Assembly: GCA_029532415.1 (NCBI GenBank) | Contig: JAQOTA010000060.1 | Span: 4,216,001 to 4,280,000, forward strand | Length of the DNA stretch: 64,000 bases | Direction: 5' to 3' | Source: Marasmius tenuissimus | Lineage: Eukaryota; Basidiomycota; Agaricomycetes; Agaricales; Marasmiaceae | Shown: positions 32,501 through 43,449 of the stretch, in pieces | Layout of the letters: every line of letters starts with the position of its first letter | How positions within the stretch are numbered: the stretch's first letter is position 1 | Translations under genes and position numbers: made by a program | Notes under the pieces: generated by a model | Seen by the model: only the letters and a program-made list of their open reading frames with translations | Databases searched by the model: none | What the model was told of the DNA's origin: nothing

Positions 32501-34595
32501 CTCCTCCTACTCAACTGATCTCAATGCCACTTTCCTTGTCGATTCGGCCACCCAGCGTCTTTACGTTTTACAATGGAAGGGCCTAGAACGTGCTCATATT
32601 CGAACCATCAGATTCCCGCCCTTCGCTGTTGGGTACAGAGATATACGTTTTTCTTTATTCCTACAGCCTTGGCTTGCCCAAATCATGAAGATCCCGCCAC
32701 TGCTGTTTCATGATTACCTCTCGTCGCTGTGTTCCTTGTACCGATGGCCCATGTTACGCGGCTATGCTCCGCGTGAGTCAGGTCTCGCTAAGCCTCCAAG
32801 CCTATCCAAATAATCCCGTTCTATAGCAGTGAAAACGAGTAGTAAAGGTACACTGAGGTACGGATAGGCCAAAGGCGATGGTGCGAGGGTAAGAAAGACT
32901 AGGGTGACTATAAATACTCCGTCCCGGACCGAGCCCTTACAGTCTCCAGCGTAACGCTCAGTTCTATGTCGTCGCTCGGGATAAAGCGACAAAATGTCAC
33001 CGTTCACTTCCCGAGTTATTCCAGTGTATGAATCTACTTTACTGTCTGTGTTGGTGGACTGGTGGAATCGAGTAGGTCCCTTGTGTTTGCTCGATAATCA
33101 AACTCTATCTTGTCCCATTGCTGAGAACATCACGCCCCAAAGGGTAGGCCAATTCCGGTTCATGTTCTCAAGCCTCGCTTGGTCATCAGGAACACGCTTC
33201 GAGTTGGCTTTGAGCCAGTCCAGTACGTGCCGTTCTCTTTACGTTCCGAAACGTCTGACAATTTGCCAGGTATCAGTGCGTCAGACATCCTAGATGGATT
33301 TTTGTCATCAGGGGTACCGCCGTCACCAGCAGAGAGATGGTATTCCGCTTTTGAGGTTCAGAGAGGGCTGATCCACAGCGGCTGATTGACATCACAGAAA
33401 CTCCCGAGCACACGAAATCCTCTTCCCCGTCCATCTCTCATCCAGCAGAGCCTTCGTCGGAGATATTTGGGGAAAATCATCGCTCGATCACCGGCACCTC
33501 CTGAATGACCCACCGAGGGCTAGCAGCCCTTTCACCTGTGGAGGAATTCGCTTTAAGTGCACAACTACTAGTACAACATGGTACTCATCTGTAGCCGAAG
33601 CATAGAAGATCGTTCTCGATGAGTCTCGATGTCGTTCACAATCTGACTGACAAATCATATATGACTCTCGTGGACGGGAATCATGGGCATCGCGGTTTGA
33701 TACGCCTCCTTGATAAGGATGATAACGTCAAAAATAGGCATGTGCGTTCGAGTTTAACTCACCGCTCCCATCTGCATCTTGATTCTTGTTTTTCTGGTTC
33801 TTACTTGTGTTTCTATACCCGTGGTTGAACAAAATGGATCGTCCTTCATCTGTGAGGAGGAAGCTCGGGCCTTCTCACCAGCGCGATTTCAAGCCATTGC
33901 TGGCGTAGGGCCCGGTTCAGACGAAAGTGCGCGATGCAAATATAGCGATCACGCGGGTTCCGCCCTAAAGAGCGCCTCGGTTGGTCTAGGTGTCATGATG
34001 ACTTCAATTGAAACGTGATGAACAACGCAGGACAGCCCTCCGTAAGTAGGGAGGCACTCATATGAAGCCCTCGACGCCTCGCGGTGCGTTGTGAAAGGGT
34101 TACTAGTACGAATTAGACGCGGAGAATTTATCCTGAGACAGGTCGAAATAATTTCGGGCACAATCAGGTTCATCGCCCCTGTGGGTGTTTCACGCTGTGA
34201 TCCGGTTGTCCTAATCAACAATTGTCAGGGAACATTGCGGTAAGGAGGTAAAATGACCCGAATGGAGGAGCCAGTGAGTCGAAGATTTTGACTCTCTTCC
34301 TGCTTGCGGTGGTACAGATTGAGACAAATATCTATCCGAGACATTGCTCTATGGGGTGTCCGACGGAACTTCTGGGCAGGAATTTGTCGATGATCATCTT
34401 TTCCTACACAGGGTACGCACCGCATCAACACATCACAAATCTATCAGGATGAATGGACGAATTGATTCTGTTCAAAGGGGCGCTCAATTGATTGCGGAAC
34501 AATCGGCTAAAATGGACATGCGCTGGCCACCGACTTGACCGAATGACACAAGGTACTCAGGGACGCCTCTGCGGATATGCGGGTGCTCTGGGCGG
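32501..34595. other. No supported gene
   Basis: Short frames only, none with a recognisable motif. The base composition is ordinary with frequent CG. The minus frame 32762-33007 includes one hydrophobic stretch but no start or splice partner I trust. Confidence 0.45.
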
Positions 34596-34603
34596 TATAA
34601 AAG
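34596..34603 (+). promoter_or_regulatory. TATA box of the secreted-protein gene
   Basis: TATAAAAG lies about 150 bases upstream of ATG 34751 and is followed by a CT-rich leader (CTCCTCTCTCCATCC, then TTTTTTCATC), a combination typical of strongly expressed fungal genes. Confidence 0.65.
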
Positions 34604-34750
34604 CCTAGTGTGGTCGAACGGATTTCCCCAGCGATTGCATCGTCTCCTCTCTCCATCCTTCCCTTTTTTCACTTTCGTATTCTCAAGGGCCGAGCCTTTG
34701 GAAGCTATCAACCTCTTTTAATTTTTTCATCAATACCACCTTCATTAACA

Positions 34751-35732
34751 ATGGCCAAATTCGCTGTCATCCTCGCTCTCCTCTCTGTTAACCGTACGTA
34801 TTCCCATACCCCCATCACGAGACAGCAGCTCATCAAATTTTTTCACTTTTGATAGTCGTTTCTGCTGCCTTCATCCCTCGTCAGGCTGCCGGCACTCAAT
34901 TCATCACCGGTCCTTGCTCTGTCGACGCCGACTGCGCCTCTGGTTGCTGTGCATTCAACTCTGGCAAATGTGCTGGTGCTATCATTGCCCTCACTCGTGA
35001 CGGTGGATGCGGTCGCGGTGACGCTCAGTCCAACGCTCGTGCCGCTGCCGTCCTCCGTGGAAACTGCCCCGGTACCAACCTGAAGCGTGAGGTCTTGGAC
35101 GAAATCGAAAGCCGATATGGACTCGAGACCCGGTACGTATCCATATCTTTACTTTTTTTCTCCCCTTCAATACTAAACCATGCTTCTAGTTCTCCCCTCT
35201 CCCCCGACCCCAACGGTGCTAAGAACCTCGGAAACGGCAAAGGCGGACAATTCATCACTGGTCAATGCTTGTCCAACGCCGACTGTGCCTCGGGATGCTG
35301 CGCCAAGCTCGATAGCATTGGTATCTGCTCAGGTCCCCTGGCTGCCGATCAGCAAGGTTCGTTCTCCATTTAACACTATTTTCGGGCGACGAACCAATTT
35401 TTTTTCCTTACCCTATAGGCAAGCAAGGCTGTGGCTTCAGCGCTGCCCCCGGTGGAGGAGCGCCCGTCAACAACGGCGGCAACAACGGCGGTGCTGCACC
35501 CCCGCCCCCTCCTCCCGCCGGTGCTGGTGGCGCCGCTACCTCTGGAAACGGGGACATTGGTGCCGGATGTGGCAAGGACTCTGACTGCAAGTCTGCTTGC
35601 TGTGGTTTTACCTCTGGCAAGTGTGCTCTTGCCAAGAGCGCCCTCGGTAGCGATGGTGGATGTGGAAAGGGCGAGGGAGCACCCAACACCAAGGCTGAGA
35701 ACATCATCAAAGGAAACGCCCCAATCTGCTAA
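34751..35732 (+). CDS. Secreted protein with three cysteine-rich modules
   Basis: Four exons (34751-34793, 34856-35132, 35190-35356, 35419-35732) joined through short introns (GTACGT..GATAG, GTACGT..TCTAG, GTTCGT..TATAG) give 266 residues without any stop. The N-terminus MAKFAVILALLSV..VSA is a clear signal peptide followed by FIPRQ, a possible propeptide site. Three modules share a C-x5-C-x3-CC-x6/7-C pattern: GPCSVDADCASGCCAFNSGK (about residues 35-55), GQCLSNADCASGCC with a longer loop (about 140-160), and CGKDSDCKSACCGFTSGK (near 220). A Gly/Asn/Pro-rich linker separates modules 2 and 3. From memory this resembles fungal biotrophy-associated secreted proteins (BAS2-like), which are small cysteine-rich proteins secreted toward host plants; the match needs a search. 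C-ending codons and the TATA box suggest high expression. It has no neighbouring functional partner. Confidence 0.9.
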
Positions 35733-37791
35733 ACGATTTAACGATTCCGGGTTACGAGTTGGAGGTTTTTGGCTCTACTTTTCGCTGGGGTATTTAAGTA
35801 TTGGTTTTTAGTTAGTTTACGAGTACTTCTGTGAAGAATTGGAACGAATGGAGACATGATCATGCATTGTATAGCCAGAGCGGGATCTTCAGACGAGCCA
35901 TTCTACCAGTGATCACAACCTACTAGTACATGGACCAGCAGGGTTCGCGACCTCGTGGGGGAAGTATCGACATTGATTACCAGTACATACGGTTCAATCA
36001 ACAAGGGTTCATCTCAAAGGAAGCGTACCAATTGTAGGTAGTCCACAAACATGATTCAATACAACCAACGATTAGAAGCACATTACCCCGAAAGCATAAC
36101 AAACAGCATGAGCCAAAGTGATACTATTTATTCCTAAGAAAGAGGAACGAATGGTGCAGGCAAGAAATCCGACTGTAAGAGCCCGACCAAGACACTGGGT
36201 ATCCTAAAACCGAGGAAGCCGAGATCGGGATTACTAGAGAGAATGGGGAGTGCCGCAGTAGGCCCACCGAGTTTCCTCGAGTGGGGGTGCAGCACAGTGA
36301 AATGAGTCGGGGGCGAGACGATTTTTGAAATGATGTCCGTGCATATAGCGTTGGAGAGCGAATTTGATGAGGGTGAATATGGGGGAAGAGTTGTCCGAGA
36401 ATCCCTCGGTGTATGCGATAGTGAAGACGTTGTTTCGAGCGGCGACGCTTGAGGGCTCGAGCCTGCATTGCGAGAATCCCCAATCGTCGATACCTCAGAT
36501 CCGAAACGATTCGGGAGCGAAGTGATGCATCCAACTCCCAACGAATAAGGAAGCGGTAAAATGCGTATAATAGATGAATCATGCACCATGAGCGCTGTGA
36601 AAGGGTTTCCGAGTGACGAGAATGTTGAGAAGACGTCAGAGTCTGGGCCGTCGTTCTGGAGAATGGGATGGGTTTCACGTGTTTCTCTTTCCTCACATTA
36701 GACGTGTGGTATCTGGATTGTAGAATGGACGTTTGACAAACCATACAAGCATGTAAGGATCAACATGGGACGAACCTCAGACCCTTGTCGCTAGGACCCA
36801 ACTTTGCTTCGTGCGCTCTTCCAGTGCCGTCTCCTTTGCCATCAACTACGCTCATAGCCCTGTCTCTTTTGTAAACGGCGTCTACCGTTCCTGAAAGCCA
36901 TGGTAATGGGTGTCCGACGAAATTAGCTAGTGCTCGAAAGATGGACGCGAATTAAGTAAGTTGTAACGACGCATATATGGAATACTTCCGACACTTGCCA
37001 GGTCAAATCAGCAAGAGCATTTTCAATTCATGCGCGTAAAAAGGACATCCGTATCTTCCTATCGTAGGTGGCCTGTTGATTGAACTTTGATCCTCTATAT
37101 TTTATAACAAGGTCTTGAGGCTGGCATTTTAAGGTGGGTCGCGGTAGAACTTATGGGTTCGTGTAGGTCATGACCGTACGGGAAAGAGCGGCGTTGTTGG
37201 TCACCGTGACGATAGACAAGTACAAGGCATCATACCCCGACAGGTAAATATCACGACTTAGTACTCAGACCACCACGGAATCCGCTTTTGAATTTCCCTC
37301 TGAGTGGTAAGCCATCTATGTCAAGACCGTCAACTATCAAAGCACAAAGGTATAGCTTGGAGTCCCAAATGTCTGTACTGTACGAAATTGTATGGAGGCG
37401 CTTAAGAGAGAGGCCTGTTGAAGCCTCCGATAACCAGACACTCTCCGCAGTTCATCAATATGGCAAGAACTAACCTCGAATGGGAATTCCCGGACGAAAA
37501 GCTATGTCTTGGGTATCAATCTAGTCACGACCACCGTGAGGCAGATCCACTTCATCTAACTTTCGTGCATGCAACACGGTGTATAGATACAGTACAAACT
37601 AAAGAGTAAGGAACGATGCCCCACATGAACAAACGAGGTTATGCGATATTAAAAAGGAGAGATTAAGTAGAGAAGTAGAAGAATCTGGAACGACTCGAAT
37701 GCTATCGTTCACACTCCGGAGCTCTGCAGCATGTATCGATCAGTGCTTCTTTGTGGCGCACGCGAGCTGAAGCCAAACGATCTAGCCCTCG
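35733..37791. other. No firm gene; doubtful minus-strand frames at 36124-36744
   Basis: Two overlapping minus-strand frames (36124-36744 and 36134-36589) are both long. The second looks slightly more protein-like (Ser/Pro/Thr-rich, with LGFLGFRIPSVLVGLLQSDF near its end) and could be the last exon of an unidentified gene, but neither has a recognisable domain or splice partner. The rest of the interval shows nothing. Confidence 0.35.
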
Positions 37792-39407
37792 TCATTCTTT
37801 ACTTCGGATCCGGGATGTTGCTTCAACGTCACGGGAATCACAAGCAGTGTCGCCCCGCTGGGGATAGGTCCGAATATCCACGGCAGCTTGAAAAACACTT
37901 GTACCCCGAGCGGGCTGTGATGCGTGCTCCGCGAAGTTGATTGACTTCATTTGGTGTATGTTGTCAAAAGACTTTCCGTATGCAACTCGGACGATAATCA
38001 GAGTAGGCGCTAGGCCCTGAAAGATAATGAAGGGTGATGATTTGGATCATTGTAGACCAAGGATAGTTTACGTACCGACATTAGAATGGAGACAGGGCTA
38101 AGATCGACCACAACTGCGCCGTGATGATGTGGATCCAGTATGATGGGTACTACTCTTGAGGCAAGGAGGGTAGTCGGGTATAGCAAACCCGATTCAATAC
38201 TAAAAAAAGTCAATCAGCATGTCTGTGTATGCAGGCTACATCTTCAGACGTAAGGAGCTGAGACGTACATGATAGTAGCAATAGTCCTGTACCTCGCATA
38301 AACTGGCATTCCCATGTGCCGTCGTGCCTCTCGGCTAATCCACCAAATTCTTCCAGCTAAAAGAAAGCAATGCTTGACGACATTTCTCTTGAGGATTTTC
38401 AATAACATACCTGTCAAGAGCGACAAGGTTCCATTGAAAACTGCTATCGCTATCATGACTGCACCGTCCATTTTATATGTCATGGAATTCAAAGAAGCCA
38501 GCTTGTCTGAATTGCTGATTACCATGGAGTTAATAATCGAAGTTGCGAGGGAAATGCCTGTTGAGACATAATTGTTGAGCCTTGTTCAGTACTAAGCTAT
38601 GCCGGTGTAGACAAAACCGGAGCTGTATTGGTACTTACCATTCAGTACAACTGCCGCAACACTGAGAGTGCACAGCACAACTCGGTTGGACCAAAGAACA
38701 TGGCATCTGTGAACCTATATAGCAAGGGGTAGTTGGACAGTGATCCCCAACCATGGGATGATGGACGCACCAGCATAATGTCGGCCAGAATGCTTGTAAA
38801 CTATTGCATTAGTGGTAGATCCAACCCAATGTCGGACACACACACTTCATGATTATGGCCGAGAAGTTACACATGGATCTGGTTATGATCGGATATTTGT
38901 CAAAACGTGCAGACACAGGGGAACGTTCCCAAATTGAAAACACGTACATCCATAAGGTAGCCTTGTTATCGTGCTGCAAGTATCTTACTAAAGGCTCGTA
39001 GTTCCTTGTCTTCATTGCTCGAAATCCAATAATGACCTGCCGCGTTACACCGAATGTTTGCGAAGCGATGTAGAGACTCGCAAAGACAAACAGCAATATG
39101 GTGCACGTCAGGTATGGCCCGAGCCCAGATCTGTGTCGGCAGTGAAGAACGTGCGTACAGAGGCCGAACACTATCATGTACATCCCTGTTGGATCGGCAT
39201 GTCAAAGGCTGAAGGGAAAGTATACCAATGGAAGGCCCACCATAGATGGTAAACATGCACTGATAGAAAGAGCATAAAAAAATGCGCGGATTACACCATT
39301 TTACACCAGAACTGACTGACCGAGAGGGTTACAATTGGCTCCACAACGATGTCCCGGACAGTGAAAAAGGGCGACACAAGTTCTTCCAGGCTATCTGAGG
39401 AGTCCAT
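37792..39407 (-). CDS. Multi-pass membrane protein, family copy 4 (apparently intact)
   Basis: Start ATG 39407 (MDSSDSLEELVSPFFTVRDI). Exons: MFTIYG, GMYMIVFGLCTHVLHCRHRS, a membrane segment ending in FGVTRQVIIGFRAMKTRNYE, a small exon (SMCNFSAIIMK), ILADIMLVHRCHVLW, ISLATSIINSMVISNSDKLA, AVMIAIAVFNGTLSLLTG, GRIWWISREARRHMGMPVYA, ESGLLYPTTLLASRVVPIIL, and GLAPTLIIVRVAYGKSFDNI, then a hydrophilic tail ending at 37792. No stop or frameshift was seen. It is closest in layout to copy 2; about 350 residues, about seven membrane segments. Function unknown. A TATA-like box (TATAAAGG on the minus strand) lies about 65 bases upstream. It is separated from the other copies by the retroelement and the secreted-protein gene. 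Confidence 0.75.
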
Positions 39408-39467
39408 TTTTTAGATGGACTTCGAGGGGACAAATGATGGTACATACCAGGGATCGGAACTGAGGGC

Positions 39468-39475
39468 CTTTATAT
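39468..39475 (-). promoter_or_regulatory. TATA-like box of membrane-protein copy 4
   Basis: The minus strand reads ATATAAAGG about 65 bases upstream of ATG 39407, in the same place as in copies 2, 6 and 7. Confidence 0.5.
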
Positions 39476-40359
39476 GCATCTCTAGGGGATCATGAATAAC
39501 CACAATGGAGTAACTCGATACGGTATTGGGGTGTTCCATGATAATAGTACAAATTCTGAATCTTGAACTCGGCCTGGAAACCAGCGGGTCCTGCCACCGA
39601 GATCAGCATGCAGTTGGTTAGGACCGGATCACGGCAGTCTTGAGATAGGCGAACAGCTATCGAAGTGTAAATCACTACCATGATTGTCGGGAGAACATTT
39701 GGAATGATAAATGCTCCCTGTGATCATAAGTGCCGCTATCTTCAGTCATACACTGCATATTGTTGAAATTTTATGTGAAACACACACGCCGTTGTAACGA
39801 AGGGGCGGCTCGCGCTAAATCTAAGTGTTTCACTGTCTCTAGTATTGGCGTCGAGTCATCTTCAGCTCTGAGAACTTCATCGGACCACAGTTCAGTAGAT
39901 AGGGATGAAAGAGTGCGGGTCAACTTGATCTTCGTGCAATGTGACCCTACAGACGACACCAATGAGCAGAAATTTCAGTTTGGCATGATTTCAGAGCAAA
40001 CCATTCTAAGTATAGCTCAGGAATTTACAAATGGCAAAACAGCATTCCGGGGAGTTGTCAACCTTTGTCAACATGCAATATGCGAGGCGTTGGAAACCGC
40101 TAAATTTGATAACAAATGTGACTTTTGTGTCTCAAAAAGGGATCAGCACACATAGAGTGGTTCAAAGTCCAACCTTGTCTAAATCAAAGCTGCGACCTGC
40201 AGAACGGGAGGGCCAAGATTACTGCTTAGATTTGAGTCATTCTATCGTGACTACTCTCCCTTACTTTTGTCGAGTTACATAGTCTGAAAAGGAGAAAATG
40301 TTTGCACTTATCTTTGGGACATATTGAGCCAAAGAGCCTTGTTAGCAGGGCACAAGAAC

Positions 40360-40870
40360 TTGGGTGGTGGGATGGTGGTGTTCACCACCACCTTGAGTGC
40401 CTCCATATCCATAACTTCAAGGCCCCACACTCTCTCTTAGCCTTTAGCCCTAGCTAGGGTGTTACTCCGGACTTACGACTGCAGAATCTCCTGAAAGACC
40501 ACCCAGACACTGAGGTTTGCAGCTCAGTGCACAATACACAAAGGAGCCGCTCACAATCATGAGAAGACATATGGTTGTGAGTCAGTCCATCAACCTAGCA
40601 CAGGGGTGCCTTGTACTTGCTCAAGGTTGAAAGAAATTATGATGTGGAGGTGCTCCAAGTAGCAATCAAAGCTCCCAAGGGGCTTGCTGGGAACAAGACC
40701 ACTCATTAGATATTCATAGGTGGTAGCACTCCCAAAAGACTGCAATATCCAGATACTGCTCAGACAGGCTCAAATGTGGAGAGTAAATGTAATATGAAGC
40801 ACTGAGCAGACAGAGATGATGGTGATTAAGGAACAAGCACCAACTTTATGAGATGAGCAGTACCTTGAGA
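40360..40870 (+). repeat. Dispersed repeat family R1, copy a
   Basis: Aligned by eye to 46360-47070 in the same orientation: both contain ACAATCATGA, GCACAGGGG, a GAAAGAA-TTATGATG/ATCATGATG block, GAGGTGCTCCAAGTAG / GAGGTCTACAAGTAG, a GAGCAG..AGAGATGATGGTG block and GAACAAGC. It is diverged, CpG-poor, and has no long open frame. Its nature (SINE-like, solo-terminal or other) is unknown. Confidence 0.5.
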
Positions 40871-40990
40871 GGACATTGGATTACTAAAGGGCTTAGGGTA
40901 TTCAAGAGATGGTGCTTATCAGAGAGATTTTATGCATATTGCTTTTGTACGGGGCTTCTATATACTGACTGACATGAGAGATCAACCTAT
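40850..40990 (-). pseudogene. Relic of the 5' region of a membrane-protein copy
   Basis: The minus strand has ATGTCCTCTCAAGG (MSSQG..) at about 40877, like the start of copy 5 (MSSQHS), and upstream of it sequence like the promoter of copy 6: TTTTAT followed by GTATTGCTT or CATATTGCTTTTGTACGGGG and then ACATGAGAGATCA. The coding part stops after a few codons and runs into repeat R1. Confidence 0.45.
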
Positions 40991-42910
40991 CTGAACTTAA
41001 CCATTCTCCGCATTATGTTCTTTGTCACCAGCTGGTGTTTTTTTATGAAGACTTTGCTATTCACTACCGCCACTGTCAGGCTCCAAACGGGGCTCTGACC
41101 TCAAACACCGGTGATCAGGCTACCTTGGTATTGAGTGAATGCTACCTGGAAAAGTGGTTGGGTGTTTGCTCAAGTCTTCGGTTTTGGAAGCCGAGCTATT
41201 GGGACTCCAAAGGGTTCTTTTTGGAGCCAGCCCTGGAAGGCAGTTTTGACTGCATCTGAGATGGTCTCTCCTCTTTCTGCCCAAACTTTTGGATTCCTAT
41301 GACAGCTTGTGTTGCTTATCCTCGATGCATGGCTGTGATAGTATCACTGTACTATTGACACACGGTGCATCATTTGCTCCTTGCTGAAACACATGTCATA
41401 GACCTAGGGTCCCTATCAAAGCAAACATTTACCTACCTCCTGATGGCGTTCCTCACTGTAAGCCAACAGATATTCTCCTTGCTTTAAGTATCAACACTAA
41501 ATGCATGTCTCTCATAGGCTAGTATGGACATTTATGTCCTGCCTTCAGTGACGACTTCCTGACTTTCAATTCCTTCTAGTTCTCCCATTGTGTGTGGAAT
41601 GTGAGGAGGACGAGAGCTGTGTTGTGTGTATAATTATACAGTAAGTGCCTTTGGCTTAAGTTCCTCTCTGCCAGCCATCTATACTGACGTCGTTTACTCT
41701 TACTTAGGACTCGCAGCCTCTCCAGAAATTTCACAGATTTCACCACCAGGGTCAGCTGTTAGGGTTTGGCCTTCTGAGGCACCACATTTAGCTGGTCGAG
41801 CACTATTAAACATTGTCCATCAGAACTTTCAGAGTTTGATGGTGATGGATTGTCCCGGGTTGCTGCCCCGCCAAATTAGGCCCAAAACCCGGAATCCAAC
41901 AATCCGACAACCCAAGTTGCTTTTTGCGCAACCTGAAATTTCTACTGGTGTGTAGGATATCTAATCACTGGTTATTTTTCTATTATTCCATTCTTTCATG
42001 TACTAGATACATCCCTCAAATATAAAAACCAAATATTTCTTAGCTATTTGTGATAGACGGCGCCAATGGTGTCCAAAATTTTGGCTGGGACCATTGAAAA
42101 CCCTCAAAAACCTGGCAAAAACCGGGAATCAAAGTCCGGTTTTGCTGATGTCACATGTCCCGAGTTGAATGAAAGCTGTTGATTCTTCTAATGTAGAAGC
42201 CTGGATCCATGGGTTTTCATCACTCGTCAAGATTCCTACCTTTGTTCTTTCTTGTACGACATATTAATCAATACTTCTACAGCCTAGAGCTCCTCAGGCT
42301 TCATGTCCTTTTGTCTTGTGCTGTACATACCCAGATCCAATGATTGGTTATTCAGGTCACATTGACTCAGTCGTCCTCGAATACTCTTTACATTCTTGGT
42401 AGAGCTTTGTGAACAATCCAATCTGTGTCAGATGTCTATACCTGTCTGACAAGGGATGCTAACCTTGTTTTAGTGTGCTCACTATTTGAGAAAAATGGAG
42501 GCAAGGGAGATGATCTCTGAGACGTCTCGGAAGCCTTGTATTGTCGTCTTAGAATGTGTGTAATGCTCATTATGCTTGGACATTGCTTGGTCCAAGGGTT
42601 GAGTTGGCCTCTGGACTTGAGGAAGCAGGTACAGCTGATCAAGACAGAAGGGAACAGTAGGACAATTTTTCTTGTGGTCTTTGTAACCTGCAGCTGACTG
42701 ATGTGCTGCTAGATCATTAGCTTCGGCAAGAATACAAGCCAATCTTATAAGCCATCCTGAGTGGGGTGTTTAGTCGATCACCCCCAATCACATTTATTAG
42801 ATGTACAAGTTATTCAATTATATATGTGTATTAACTTGGTACAAACCAGATTCAAGAGGCAGGGAAAGATAATGAACAAACACAGAAGATATATGTCAGG
42901 AACACAGCAA
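40991..42910. other. No supported gene; CpG-poor
   Basis: AT-rich, CpG-poor sequence with no recognisable exon. The frame at 41626-41955 has no motif. I see no terminal repeats. Confidence 0.4.
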
Positions 42911-43360
42911 GTGACTAGGAAACCCCTCAGGCCACTGTCAAGGTCAAGGGAGCAAAGAAGAATAGATGGGCTGTGAGCAAGACATAGGCTACACAGTACA
43001 TGCTGGAAACAAGCACCATGTGACGAAGTTGTCAGACTGAGGAACTATCTACAGAGACCATGAGTATATATGACAGAACCAAGCTGTACTATGATCATGG
43101 GAATGAAGGTGAAAGAGGATAAATGAAAGAACAATGATCAAGATTAAAGGAATGTTGTAGAAACAAGTAGAACATCAAAGAATAACTTGTACATCAGTAA
43201 CAAGATGCAAACCATTTAGAATGATGAAGGACATCATGGGATGATCTATGGGAACCAAAGTGCGATGCTGGGAACATGTAACAAGGTGAAATGAAGGGAA
43301 AATCATGGAAGAAAGACCTGGGACCAAGTAAAGGGAAAAACAGTAGGGTGATTTGTAACA
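42911..43360 (+). repeat. Inverted repeat R2, copy a
   Basis: Pairs with the reverse complement of 44465-44914 across most of its length: both have GTGACTAGGAAA-CCCCTCAGG, AGTACATGCTGGAAACAAGCA, AAGTTGTCAGACTGAGGAAC followed by TATCTA, TATATATGACAGA-CCAAGCTGTA, GAACATGTAAC and GGACCAAG-(G)-AAAGGGAAAA near the far end. It begins just downstream of the stop of membrane-protein copy 5. No open frame; element type unknown. Confidence 0.7.
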
Positions 43361-43449
43361 ATATATAGATGAATCAAGGGGAAGAAAGATAGAGAATATG
43401 TATACGTCAGAGTCTGGAATTATGAAACCAAGGTCCCCATGTTGTACAA

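Noticed and set aside
36134..36744. Two overlapping long minus-strand frames
   Set aside because: Neither has a domain or joins neighbouring exons; listed only as doubtful in the gap entry.
42050..42200. Direct repeat of AAACC/CCGGG motifs resembling an LTR end
   Set aside because: No second copy, no primer-binding site and no coding region follow.
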